A DNA stretch of 64,000 nt from Brevibacillus fluminis (lineage in GTDB: Bacteria; Bacillota; Bacilli; Brevibacillales; Brevibacillaceae): assembly GCF_003710825.1 (NCBI RefSeq), contig NZ_RHHQ01000015.1, forward strand, positions 124,001 through 188,000, written 5' to 3'. Every line of letters begins with the position of its first letter. Position 1 is the stretch's first letter. This document shows positions 43,323 to 51,165 of this stretch, piece by piece. A model generated the notes under the pieces. That model had not been told where the DNA came from. It worked only from the letters and a program-made list of their open reading frames with translations, and did not search any database. A program made the translations under genes and the position numbers.

Positions 43323-43886
43323 ATGAGAGAGGAGGGGAGACCGATTTTTGCTGATCAGCACATCGAAAAAATGATCGAAGGCGATGAAGCGGCTTTTCGG
43401 CTGTTTGTCGAAACGTACCGTACTTATTTGTACCAGGTTGTCTACTCCGTGCTTCATCACGCCAAAGATGCGGAAGATGTGACACAAGAGGTTTTCATCC
43501 AAATCTATCTGTCTCTCTCTCACTATCGGTCACAAGGGTTTAAAACATGGATCACCCGTATCGCCGTCAACAAGGCGATCGATGCAAAACGAAAGCAGCG
43601 GCGCAGAAAAGAAGAGCTGGAGGAACGGATGGAAGAGGTCGTGTCCAGCGATACAGTCTCCGAAGATGCCGAGGCCCCTCTCTTACAGAAGGAAAAACAG
43701 CTCCAGCTGCACGATAGCTTGCAGGAGTTGTCGCCCAGCCATCGTCGCGCCGTCTATGCCTATTATTTTGAGGGGAAATCGTACAAGGAAATTGCGGCGG
43801 AGACGGGTGTCGCAACCAAAACCGTCGAGTCAGCCTTATATCGCGCCAAGCAGCTGATGCGCAAGAACTGGAGGGAGGAACCATGA
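43323..43886 (+). CDS. ECF-family RNA polymerase sigma factor
   Basis: A 187-aa extracytoplasmic-function sigma factor. Region 2 spans about 20-85 (AFRLFVETYRTYLYQVVYSVL, DAEDVTQEVFIQIY), region 4 about 130-185 (LSPSHRRAVYAYYFEGKSYKEIAAETGV with its HTH). The ATG at 43323 has no ribosome site, while AGGAGGGGAG at 43330-43339 lies inside the first codons; an in-frame ATT at 43344 would have ideal spacing and gives a normal N-terminus (FADQHIEKMIEGDEAAF). Start is therefore uncertain. A zinc-finger anti-sigma gene follows with ATGA overlap. Confidence 0.93.
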   Translation: MREEGRPIFADQHIEKMIEGDEAAFRLFVETYRTYLYQVVYSVLHHAKDAEDVTQEVFIQIYLSLSHYRSQGFKTWITRIAVNKAIDAKRKQRRRKEELEERMEEVVSSDTVSEDAEAPLLQKEKQLQLHDSLQELSPSHRRAVYAYYFEGKSYKEIAAETGVATKTVESALYRAKQLMRKNWREEP

Positions 43887-44323
43887 CGCAAACCAACCAT
43901 ATGACGCAAAGCCAGTGGCAGCAGTTCATTTTGAATCAGCTTTCGGATCATGAGAGGGAGCGTTATGAAGACCATCTCTATTCGTGTGACGAATGTCTTG
44001 AAGTGTACATGGCGTGCCTGGATGAGAATGTCCAGCCAGCTGCACCGATTGTACCGGAAGTGGCAGAATCGATTCCTGCACACAAACCGGCGGCCAAGCC
44101 GTTTTATCGGCAGACACTATTCCATTACGGTCTGGCGGCGTGTATCACACTCTTACTCATGACGACAGGCCTATTTTCCCAGCTACTCACCCATTCGAAC
44201 CAGTGGAACAACATCGCGGGTGCGAAGCAGCATCGTTCCGTGACCGATCAATTGATGCAGAAGACGACAGCTTTTCTTGACCAACTACATCCCATAACTA
44301 AAGGAGGCAAAACGGGTGAATAA
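43883..44323 (+). CDS. zinc-finger anti-sigma factor
   Basis: A 146-aa protein with an N-terminal zinc-finger of the ZAS type (HERERYEDHLYSCDECLEVY, HxxxCxxC) that would bind the ECF sigma factor, one transmembrane helix (about 78-98, LAACITLLLMTTGLF) and a short outer domain. It overlaps the sigma stop by four bases. Signal-triggered loss of this protein should release the sigma factor. The ATG at 43883 lacks a strong site of its own, consistent with coupled translation. Confidence 0.88.
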   Translation: MTQTNHMTQSQWQQFILNQLSDHERERYEDHLYSCDECLEVYMACLDENVQPAAPIVPEVAESIPAHKPAAKPFYRQTLFHYGLAACITLLLMTTGLFSQLLTHSNQWNNIAGAKQHRSVTDQLMQKTTAFLDQLHPITKGGKTGE

Positions 44324-45413
44324 AAATGGGATTATCGCCTTTTTCCTGTCCGCAATTCCGGGGGCAGCCCATCTCTATTTACAGCGCAATGTGCGTGCGA
44401 TTGTCTACGCGCTTTGCTTTTTTGGACCATTGTTTCTCGGCATCATGCTCGCTTTTGCAATGAACGACGGAAAGCCTATGGTACTCGGGATCGTCTCGAT
44501 CGTGACATGGATCATCAATGTCATCGATGTGCTCGTGTTTTTGGCAAGGCGGCCAGCGGTTGCAACAGCACAGCCGAGCGTGATTGGGGAGGAGGAGCAT
44601 GGGTATACCAGCAGACAACCAGGGGAGGGCGCAGCCGAGCAACGCGAACGCTTTTACACAATCCTGCTGTCACCGATCCCAGGACTCGCTCATTTTCAGA
44701 TGGGCCTGATGAATCGAGGAGTCACATTCCTCGTCGGCTTTTTCGGCACCTTAGTGATGATTTTGTTCGTGACGGCGCTCACACACCAATCCGGTTTCTT
44801 GGTCTTTCTGGGCGTATTGCCGGTGATCTGGTTGTATGCGCTGTTCGATGCGGTGCAGCTGGTGAATCGGAAGCATCGTGGGGAGGTGCTGGTTGACCGG
44901 ACTGTTTTCGAGGATTTCGAGCAAAATCGGGGGGAAGGCAAAAAAAGCCGTGTCCTAGCAATTTTTCTCTCCGCTTTCCCTGGCGCAGGCCATATGTATT
45001 TGGGCTTGCAAAAGCGTGGCTTCCAGCTGATGGTCGGCTTTCTGTTGTCCATTTATGTATTGGATGTGTTGCGGCTTTCCCTGTTTCTCTTTTTGATTCC
45101 GCTGATTTGGTTTTACAGCTTCTTTGACGCGTTGCAGCAGCTTGCCCGTTACAACCGGGGGGAAGCACAGGACGTGCCTGTGGTCAGATGGCTGCCCAAC
45201 CATCAGCGTTGGATGGGGATCGTCTTGCTGATTCTTGGTGGCTACTATTTGTTGGATCAGGTGTTGTTTGACATTTTGGGGCAATTTTATCCGGAAGCAT
45301 CCCGTCTTGCACAGTGGATCGAGACGTATTTCCAAACGTTCATCGTCTCCACCCTGCTTATTGGTGGAGGGATCAAACTACTGCTCGGTTCAAAGCCGAA
45401 AAAAGGAGTGTAG
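44316..45413 (+). CDS. polytopic membrane protein with three internal repeats
   Basis: A 365-aa membrane protein containing three copies of a motif [FL]LSxxPGxxHxxxxxxxRGxxxLVGF: near residues 8-40 (FFLSAIPGAAHLYL), 112-145 (ILLSPIPGLAHFQMG) and 212-245 (IFLSAFPGAGHMYLG). Each is followed by two hydrophobic helices, like a TM2-type module repeated. The start is GTG 44316, overlapping the anti-sigma stop by eight bases with AAAGGAGGC upstream. Encoded third in the sigma operon; likely part of the envelope response. Exact role unknown. Confidence 0.8.
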   Translation: MNKNGIIAFFLSAIPGAAHLYLQRNVRAIVYALCFFGPLFLGIMLAFAMNDGKPMVLGIVSIVTWIINVIDVLVFLARRPAVATAQPSVIGEEEHGYTSRQPGEGAAEQRERFYTILLSPIPGLAHFQMGLMNRGVTFLVGFFGTLVMILFVTALTHQSGFLVFLGVLPVIWLYALFDAVQLVNRKHRGEVLVDRTVFEDFEQNRGEGKKSRVLAIFLSAFPGAGHMYLGLQKRGFQLMVGFLLSIYVLDVLRLSLFLFLIPLIWFYSFFDALQQLARYNRGEAQDVPVVRWLPNHQRWMGIVLLILGGYYLLDQVLFDILGQFYPEASRLAQWIETYFQTFIVSTLLIGGGIKLLLGSKPKKGV

Positions 45414-45416
45414 CAA

Positions 45417-46373
45417 ATGACAAAGTGGCGTGTCGGGTCCGTCTCGATGGGGGTCTCCCTCATCTTGCTAGGCTTGCTGTTTTTCTTTTCACGTACGGAT
45501 GCCAAAATCATGACCAACCTGCTGATGAGCTGGTGGCCGGTTGTGTTCATTTTGCTCGGCATTGAAATCTTGCTGTATGTGATTTTGTCCAAAAGTGAAA
45601 AAGTCACGGTGCACTATGACGTATTCAGCATATTGTTCGTGGGCTTTATCGGCACCATGTGCATTGGCGCAACCTTGTTCGCGTCCGTCGGGCTGCTTAG
45701 AGAGGTACAGGAGTCGATCGGTTCGGTGGAAATGACCAAGCCGCTGCCGACGATCCAGCAAACGGTACCGCAAAATGTGAGCAAAATTGTAGTACAGACG
45801 GCAGAGAGACCGATTAAGGTGGAAGGGAATGCAGAGCGGAATGTACGTTTGTTCGGCGAGTACCGGGAGAGGACGAATGTACCAGCGGAAGTGAGCAAAC
45901 AGGGGGCGGTGGAGTATGCGACAGTGCAGACAATCGGGGAGGTCATGTATGTGAACCTCCACGATTTGCCGCGCAAAACCGGAATCAATGGGACATACCC
46001 AAATGAAGAGGTGACCATCGTGCTGCCACAGTCCATCGATGTGGAAATTCGGGGCGCGCACAATGACATTGAGGTGGCGACCGGGCTATTGCAAAGCAAT
46101 TGGGCGATTAACACCGATAGTTCCGTAAAGGTTCAAGTTGCACAACAAGCCGATGTGCGGATCACAGCGATATCAGCGCTGCAGCCAGAAGCAGGCAATC
46201 TGAAATGGGCCAGCATCACGCAGGACCCGCCGGCAAAACCAGTAGTGCCTGGTCAAGAAAACGCCAATGAACAAGATGAGCCGCGTGCGTACGTGAGCGA
46301 GGCGATCCTCGGGAAAGGAACACATCGCTTGCAGGTGATCCATGCCAACGTGGTCACCGTCAATCAGTTGTAA
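45417..46373 (+). CDS. LiaF/DUF5668-like membrane protein with extracytoplasmic domain
   Basis: A 318-aa protein. Two to three N-terminal helices in the pattern MGVSLILLGLLFFFS, WWPVVFILLGIEILLYV (the SWWPxxxILLGxE block of DUF5668/LiaI-LiaF-like proteins) plus a helix near 75-95 precede an outer beta-rich domain resembling DUF4097 adhesin-like repeats. AAAAAAGGAGTG precedes ATG 45417, four bases after the previous stop. As last gene of the sigma operon it may sense or stabilise the envelope. Its end overlaps the convergent DUF817 gene by 14 bp. Confidence 0.78.
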   Translation: MTKWRVGSVSMGVSLILLGLLFFFSRTDAKIMTNLLMSWWPVVFILLGIEILLYVILSKSEKVTVHYDVFSILFVGFIGTMCIGATLFASVGLLREVQESIGSVEMTKPLPTIQQTVPQNVSKIVVQTAERPIKVEGNAERNVRLFGEYRERTNVPAEVSKQGAVEYATVQTIGEVMYVNLHDLPRKTGINGTYPNEEVTIVLPQSIDVEIRGAHNDIEVATGLLQSNWAINTDSSVKVQVAQQADVRITAISALQPEAGNLKWASITQDPPAKPVVPGQENANEQDEPRAYVSEAILGKGTHRLQVIHANVVTVNQL

Positions 46374-47160
46374 TGCCGTGCCCCTTCGTTTCTTGAGAAA
46401 GCTTGCCTTTCACATGCTTGAGCTGGGCAACGATGATGAAGCTGACGATGATTAACAGGAACCAGGAGCTGATTTTGCTCAGTGACACCAGCTGCCAGCC
46501 TTCATGCTGGTTGGGATACGTCCAGGCGCCGAACAGCGTCGCGATATTTTCGGCGATCCAGATGAAAAAGCCGATCAAAAAGAAGGACAACGCGAGCGGC
46601 ATACGGAACGGTTCGCCGCGTACGATAAAATGTACGCGAGTGCGCAGAAAAATGACAAACATCAGCGCTGTCAAAATCCAGCGAAAATCGCCAATAAAGT
46701 GATGCGTGAAAAAATTCAAGTAAATCGCCGCTCCCAGCGGAACGGTGAACCAGGCGCGTGGCCATCCGGTAATCGACACGTCGAGACGGCGCCATGCCTG
46801 ACACAGGTAGCTGGCCACGCTTGCATACATAAAGCCGCTGTAGAGCGGGACGCCGGCGATTTTGCTGTAGCCCGCATCTGGATAGCTCCACGAGCCCATG
46901 TGCGTCTTGAACAGTTCCAACAGCAAGCCAATCAAGTGAAACAGTGTGATCACTTTCAGCTCGTCTTTCGTTTCCAGACCGCTTTTCACCATGAAAATTT
47001 GCATGGCGAGACACCAGAGCAAAAGCAAATCGTACCGGGGAATGATAGGGTTATCAATTAGATGCGTCAGAGCCAGCGCAAGGAAAATGCTGACCGGAAA
47101 CAAACAAGACATCGCTTCCTGGTAACCAAAATGGAGCAATAGCACAAATGCTCGCTTCAT
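46360..47160 (-). CDS. DUF817 family membrane protein (YoaT-like)
   Basis: A 266-aa membrane protein with about eight helices. LLELFKTHMGSWSYPDAGYSKIAGVPLYSGFMYASVASYL is represented by its key blocks (KTHMGSWSYP, GVPLYSGFMYA), and THHFIGDFRWIL follows; these define DUF817, the family of B. subtilis YoaT. Histidine-rich helices suggest metal or cofactor binding, but function is unknown. GGAGGATTCT precedes the ATG. Confidence 0.88.
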   Translation of the reverse strand: MKRAFVLLLHFGYQEAMSCLFPVSIFLALALTHLIDNPIIPRYDLLLLWCLAMQIFMVKSGLETKDELKVITLFHLIGLLLELFKTHMGSWSYPDAGYSKIAGVPLYSGFMYASVASYLCQAWRRLDVSITGWPRAWFTVPLGAAIYLNFFTHHFIGDFRWILTALMFVIFLRTRVHFIVRGEPFRMPLALSFFLIGFFIWIAENIATLFGAWTYPNQHEGWQLVSLSKISSWFLLIIVSFIIVAQLKHVKGKLSQETKGHGITTD

Positions 47161-47306
47161 AGAATCCTCCTGCAGAAAATGTCTTTGCCATTTTCATACA
47201 AGACTGTTCCGATGTCAATTGAAAAAGGATATTGACTCTAGTTGTGTGAAAAATTACCATTTTCTTAAATGGTCTCTGACGACAACGGAAAGGAACGGTA
47301 CCAGCG

Positions 47307-47879
47307 ATGAATGGGAGAATGATGTGGGCCTTTTGGTTGGCAGGAGCACTGATGGTAGCAGGCGGATGTTCATCCGTCAGCATTCCGACTGGCGACGGTG
47401 GCAAGGTGGAGGTAGCGAATGACGGCAGCAGCGTGAATGTGACCACAGCGGATGGCGGGCAAGGCACTGTGACAGTAAATGGCGATCAGAAAGGCGTCTC
47501 GTTCCAGGGGACGGACGCGCAGGGGAATAAATCCAGCTTGCAGATCGGGGAGGCTGGCTCGCTTCCGGACGGTTTGCCGAAAGAAATCCCGTTTCCCGAC
47601 AACGCGGTGATCACCGCTTCCATGGCAGCGGACAACAACGGGCAAAAGAGCTATACGGTGACGTTTGAAGTGGAACAGTCCATCGAGGATGTCACCAAGC
47701 TGTATCAAGGCTATCTCCAGTCCAACGGGTATGCCAATACCACCGAAACGAAAATGGCCGACCTGTCGATGCTGTCCGGCGATAAAGATGGTTATTCGCT
47801 CAGTGTGACGATTACAGCGGATGCAGAGAAAAAAGGCAGTGTGTCCGGGATGGTGGTCTACGGGGCGCTGAAGCAATAA
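47307..47879 (+). CDS. putative lipoprotein
   Basis: A 190-aa secreted lipoprotein: signal peptide with lipobox MVAGGC (Cys about residue 21), then a Gly/Asp/Val-rich beta-like region (residues 25-80, DGGKVEVANDGSSVNV), then an alpha/beta domain (IPFPDNAVITAS, FEVEQSIEDVTKLYQGYLQSNGY) that resembles the small domains found in many Bacilli lipoproteins. AAAGGAACGG precedes the ATG at wide spacing. A strong terminator follows. No enzymatic motif. Confidence 0.8.
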   Translation: MNGRMMWAFWLAGALMVAGGCSSVSIPTGDGGKVEVANDGSSVNVTTADGGQGTVTVNGDQKGVSFQGTDAQGNKSSLQIGEAGSLPDGLPKEIPFPDNAVITASMAADNNGQKSYTVTFEVEQSIEDVTKLYQGYLQSNGYANTTETKMADLSMLSGDKDGYSLSVTITADAEKKGSVSGMVVYGALKQ

Positions 47880-47895
47880 TACGGGGCTTTATTTC

Positions 47896-47940
47896 GAGCC
47901 GCATGTGTGAAGCGAGGGTGCTTGCACATGCGGCTTTTTG
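47896..47940 (+). terminator. Rho-independent terminator
   Basis: GAGCCGCATGTG pairs with CACATGCGGCTT, followed by TTTT; 17 bp after the lipoprotein gene. Confidence 0.87.
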
Positions 47941-47962
47941 CGTTGGCAGCAGAAGACGAGCG

Positions 47963-48481
47963 CTATCGTTTAGCAAAACTTTCGTTCAACAATGAAAGTT
48001 TTTGGCGGATCAACTCGGTGTCCATCGACTTTAGGTCTGTATAAGTGAGAGTGGAAGAGATTGTTTGCAGTGTCGCGATGTGTTTTCGCACTTTTTGTTC
48101 ATATTGAGCTGTATCAACACCTACAGAAGATTGTTGGATATAGGTGCTTATGTCGGCAGCAGCTAACGAGAATTCATAGGAAATCGGGCCGAGAAGCGGT
48201 TCATCGAGAGCAAGCAAGGAAGTGAGATTGCGAAAAGCAGCGCCTGCAATTTCAACGGTCCGTACCAAATACAGAGCGCCTTTGATCGCATCCCCTTTCC
48301 GCTCATGGTAAAAAATCTCGTCCGTATAGGCGTTTACTGAACTTTGGAGCAAGGCGTAATCACTTGCCAAAAGCTCGATAAATTGCTGCCGGGCTTGCTC
48401 GCTTTTTTGAAAAAAGTAGCCATAGCTAAGAGAAGCGGAGAGAATCATGAGGAAAACGGATAACAGGAGTTTTTTGTTCAA
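47963..48481 (-). CDS. hypothetical secreted or membrane-anchored helical protein
   Basis: A 172-aa protein with an N-terminal membrane helix (KLLLSVFLMILSASLSYGYFF) and a helical outer domain (QQFIELLASDYALLQSSVNAY, VRTVEIAGAAFRNLTSLL). The start is TTG 48481 with AGGAGGGGA upstream. The pattern resembles a sensor-like four-helix bundle, but no family is recognised. Confidence 0.72.
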   Translation of the reverse strand: MNKKLLLSVFLMILSASLSYGYFFQKSEQARQQFIELLASDYALLQSSVNAYTDEIFYHERKGDAIKGALYLVRTVEIAGAAFRNLTSLLALDEPLLGPISYEFSLAAADISTYIQQSSVGVDTAQYEQKVRKHIATLQTISSTLTYTDLKSMDTELIRQKLSLLNESFAKR

Positions 48482-48532
48482 AAAAAATCCCCTCCTATTC
48501 AGTGATTGCAGCGCGCACTCTACCCGATCAAC

Positions 48533-48985
48533 TCACTCGCCTATCACGGCGCGATTCCCACCGCCGATCGCCTTCGCAGTGGCGATGGTCACAAATACAG
48601 AAAGCAGGAATGTCAGCAGGTAGGGTACGGTGAAATACGGGATCGCCTCGGCGCTGACAAACATGAGGATGTTGGTCAAGGTTACAGGGCTGCCACCGAG
48701 GATGACGAACCAGGATCCGATTAGGAGAACCAGCACTTTTTCCATGACGGCCGGTATGAGACTGATCCATAGTGCGGCTTTTGACTTGCGGCTGCGAACG
48801 GTTTTCCTGACGTAAATCCCGCCTATCACGTAAGGGACGACGACCATCACGATGCCCAGAGCGAGGCCGGAGACATCCCGGTGCACGTCAGTAGGCCAGC
48901 CGGTGACCAACGTATAAAGCCATGAAGCCAAAAATAGCGTGACGAAATAACAGCTTGTCACGACACACCAACCCGCAACGATCAT
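48533..48985 (-). CDS. hypothetical four-helix membrane protein
   Basis: A 150-aa membrane protein with four predicted helices (CVVTSCYFVTLFLASWLYTLV, LALGIVMVVVPYVIGGIYV, LWISLIPAVMEKVLVLLIGSW-like, PYLLTFLLSVFVTIATAKAI). GGAGGGGCTCGCG precedes the ATG. No family recognised; context offers no hint. Confidence 0.75.
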   Translation of the reverse strand: MIVAGWCVVTSCYFVTLFLASWLYTLVTGWPTDVHRDVSGLALGIVMVVVPYVIGGIYVRKTVRSRKSKAALWISLIPAVMEKVLVLLIGSWFVILGGSPVTLTNILMFVSAEAIPYFTVPYLLTFLLSVFVTIATAKAIGGGNRAVIGE

Positions 48986-49010
48986 CGCGAGCCCCTCCTT
49001 CTCTGGCTTG

Positions 49011-49487
49011 TTAGTGAACGCTTTCCTGCTCCTGCGATTTTCCGAATCGTTTGACCACTTCCTGCACGATCGGCCTTACGGGAGGGCTGATTTCATCCGG
49101 AAGGCGATCGATCTCGAAAAAGGCATAATTTATGCTCTCGTCATTGAGCTGGACCGTTCCCTCATAACGGTTGCATGTGAAAATCGCATCCACGACATAC
49201 ACCTCATCGCCGTGCGGATACACGTAGTGCATCCCCTTGCCTGAAAAAACACCGAACAAGGTCATTTCTTGCACCGTCAAACCGGTTTCTTCCAACGCTT
49301 CGCGCCGTGCGGTTTGTTCGAGCTGTTCGCCCAAATCCATCGTGCCGCCAGGGAAACACCAGCAATGATTATCGCTTCTTTGCAGCATCAGCACGCGTCC
49401 TGCTTCATCGAAAAAGAGTACGCCTGCACCGCAGATCAAAAGCGGCTTCGTTCCAATGAGCTTACGCATTTCTTTTACATATTCCAA
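49011..49487 (-). CDS. NUDIX hydrolase
   Basis: A 158-aa NUDIX protein. The Nudix box is complete (GGTMDLGEQ then REALEETGL, GX5EX7REUXEEXGU). It hydrolyses a nucleoside-diphosphate-linked compound; the substrate is not evident. The start is taken as TTG 49487 (MEYVKEMRKLIG, the common N-terminus of this subgroup) with GGTGGTGA upstream; the frame is open 42 codons further. A palindrome TTTTACTGTAAAA sits just upstream, between this and the next, divergent gene. Confidence 0.92.
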   Translation of the reverse strand: MEYVKEMRKLIGTKPLLICGAGVLFFDEAGRVLMLQRSDNHCWCFPGGTMDLGEQLEQTARREALEETGLTVQEMTLFGVFSGKGMHYVYPHGDEVYVVDAIFTCNRYEGTVQLNDESINYAFFEIDRLPDEISPPVRPIVQEVVKRFGKSQEQESVH

Positions 49488-49626
49488 TCGATTTTCACCA
49501 CCGATAACGGATTGTTTTACAGTAAAACTTACTATACCATAATTTACTAGAAGGAACAGAGAATGGCTTTTGATGGGGCACAAATTTCCCAAGACGATTG
49601 GAAAAAAATCCAAGGAGTGAACAGAT

Positions 49627-50028
49627 ATGTGGATTCCTTATGAAACAATACGAAAGCATCCAGCAGATTTCCGTATAACATACACGTTTTTCACCGAAGC
49701 GGAAGGAGGGCGAAAGAACCCAGTGTTTCAAGGGCTGCGCTGTGACTTTTCTTACGCTGGGGATGACGTACAAAAAGACGGGCTATTTGCGATTCACCCT
49801 GAATTTGAGGACAAAAATGGCGAGGTCATCATGGACAATACCATACCAGTCTCGGGAAAGGGTACAGCCCGTATGTGGATTCTATTTCCGGAAATGAGAA
49901 GGGAGGTTCATCTGGAGCGCATAAAGGTGGGCGTGAGAGGTTTTTTCATGGAAGGCCCAAGGAAAATCGCCAGCATCGAGGTCATTGAACTCGTTGGGCT
50001 GAGGGAAAATGCCCATTTGATTAAGTAA
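49627..50028 (+). CDS. EF-Tu domain 3-like beta-barrel protein
   Basis: A 133-aa protein. FFTEAEGGRKNPVFQGLRCDF (GGRK at 27-30) closely parallels the EF-Tu domain 3 block GGRHTPFFxGYRPQF, and the C-terminal half (SGKGTARMWILFPE, VGVRGFFMEGPRKIA) fits the rest of the barrel. No GTPase domain is present. Orphan EF-Tu-barrel proteins occur in Bacilli with unknown role. AAGGAGTGAACAGAT precedes the ATG, and a NUDIX gene follows after 28 bp. Confidence 0.72.
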   Translation: MWIPYETIRKHPADFRITYTFFTEAEGGRKNPVFQGLRCDFSYAGDDVQKDGLFAIHPEFEDKNGEVIMDNTIPVSGKGTARMWILFPEMRREVHLERIKVGVRGFFMEGPRKIASIEVIELVGLRENAHLIK

Positions 50029-50056
50029 AATTGATAAGTCGAAGGAGCTGTTGAAC

Positions 50057-50557
50057 ATGTCCATGTCGCCATATTATCGTGACCTCCGCCAAAAGCTTGG
50101 GAACCAATTGATTTTCGTGCCCGCCGTCGTTGCCGTCATCCGCAATGAAAATGATGAAATTCTATTTGGCCGCAAGCACAACGAGGAACAGTGGGGCATA
50201 ATCGCCGGGGCGATCGAGATCGGGGAGACACCGGCCGAAGCTTTGTGTAGAGAGGTTGGGGAGGAAACCGGCTTGCAGGTGATACCGGAAACCATCATCG
50301 GAGTTTTTGGCGGGGAAGAGCAACGTTTTACTTATCCGAACGGACACCAAGTCGAGTACCTCACCATCGTCTTTTCCTGTACCGTCAAGGGGGGCGCTTT
50401 GCTGACGCAGTCCGAGGAGATGGGGGAGCTGCGCTATTTCTCCGAAAGGGAGCTTCCACCAATCGCTAACAAGTACCCACCCGATATTTTCAAAAAGGCG
50501 ACAATGCTTGCCCAAAAGGCGCTGTTTGAAAAAGTGGATTCTCAAAATGGCAGTTGA
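50057..50557 (+). CDS. NUDIX hydrolase
   Basis: A 166-aa NUDIX protein with a complete box (GAIEIGETP then REVGEETGL). The N-terminus YYRDLRQKLGNQLIFVPAVVAVI is that of the common Bacilli group of NUDIX proteins of unknown substrate. ATG 50057 follows AAGGAGCTG. It is 28 bp behind the EF-Tu-barrel gene, probably co-transcribed. Confidence 0.92.
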   Translation: MSMSPYYRDLRQKLGNQLIFVPAVVAVIRNENDEILFGRKHNEEQWGIIAGAIEIGETPAEALCREVGEETGLQVIPETIIGVFGGEEQRFTYPNGHQVEYLTIVFSCTVKGGALLTQSEEMGELRYFSERELPPIANKYPPDIFKKATMLAQKALFEKVDSQNGS

Positions 50558-50612
50558 CCAATTTTGTCTGGTTTTTCTTTACAAAATCAAAAGTGATCCG
50601 TTACAGTATAAC

Positions 50613-50630
50613 TAGTTAAACATTTAATTA
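50613..50630. promoter_or_regulatory. MarR operator 1
   Basis: TAGTTAAACATTTAATTA, an 8-2-8 inverted repeat with one mismatch, 19 bp before the marR-type gene. The same element recurs in front of the next gene (51126-51143). Confidence 0.7.
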
Positions 50631-50648
50631 CTTGAGGTCGAAAACAAG

Positions 50649-51101
50649 ATGACAACGATTCAACAGTATGTGACCAACCTACCGCTAGAAACTGAAACGT
50701 TTTTTGCACTTGTCGATACGACGGCTCGCCTTGTCGGTGTATCCGAAAAATATTGGCACCAGCAGGGGATAAACGGTGCGCGCATCCGGCTGCTTGTGGA
50801 GATCGCCAAGGAAGGGGGGACGATGTTGCCTTCTGTACTAGCCGAGCGAATCGGGGTGACACGAGCGAATATCAGCGTGCTGTTACATCCGTTGGAACAG
50901 GGGGGGTACATTCGCAGTTCCGACCATCCGGAAGATGGGAGGAAGCGGCGCGTCGAATTAACAGAAGCGGGGGAAAAACTGTTATGGGACGTCCTGCCGG
51001 AAAATCGCAAAGTGGTTGCAGCGCAGATGACGGGGCTGGATGCTGCGGAGATGCACGAGCTGTTGCGTTTGTTTCGCAAATTGCAGCAAGGGATGGAGTG
51101 A
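50649..51101 (+). CDS. MarR-family transcriptional regulator
   Basis: A 150-aa winged-helix regulator. The HTH and wing lie at about 55-100 (LPSVLAERIGVTRANISVLLH, RSSDHPEDGRKRRVELT), with dimerisation helices at both ends. Operators with the same palindrome precede both this gene and the oxidoreductase behind it, so it most likely represses both and responds to an electrophile, phenolic compound or disulfide stress, as for relatives next to quinone reductases. Confidence 0.92.
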   Translation: MTTIQQYVTNLPLETETFFALVDTTARLVGVSEKYWHQQGINGARIRLLVEIAKEGGTMLPSVLAERIGVTRANISVLLHPLEQGGYIRSSDHPEDGRKRRVELTEAGEKLLWDVLPENRKVVAAQMTGLDAAEMHELLRLFRKLQQGME

Positions 51102-51125
51102 AAGCTGCTCCATCCGATGGACGAA

Positions 51126-51143
51126 TAGTTAAATGTTTAACTA
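51126..51143. promoter_or_regulatory. MarR operator 2
   Basis: TAGTTAAATGTTTAACTA, perfect 8-bp arms around a 2-bp centre, 23 bp before the NmrA-type gene; near-identical to operator 1. Confidence 0.78.
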
Positions 51144-51165
51144 AAAAGGAGAAAGGATTGGTAGC

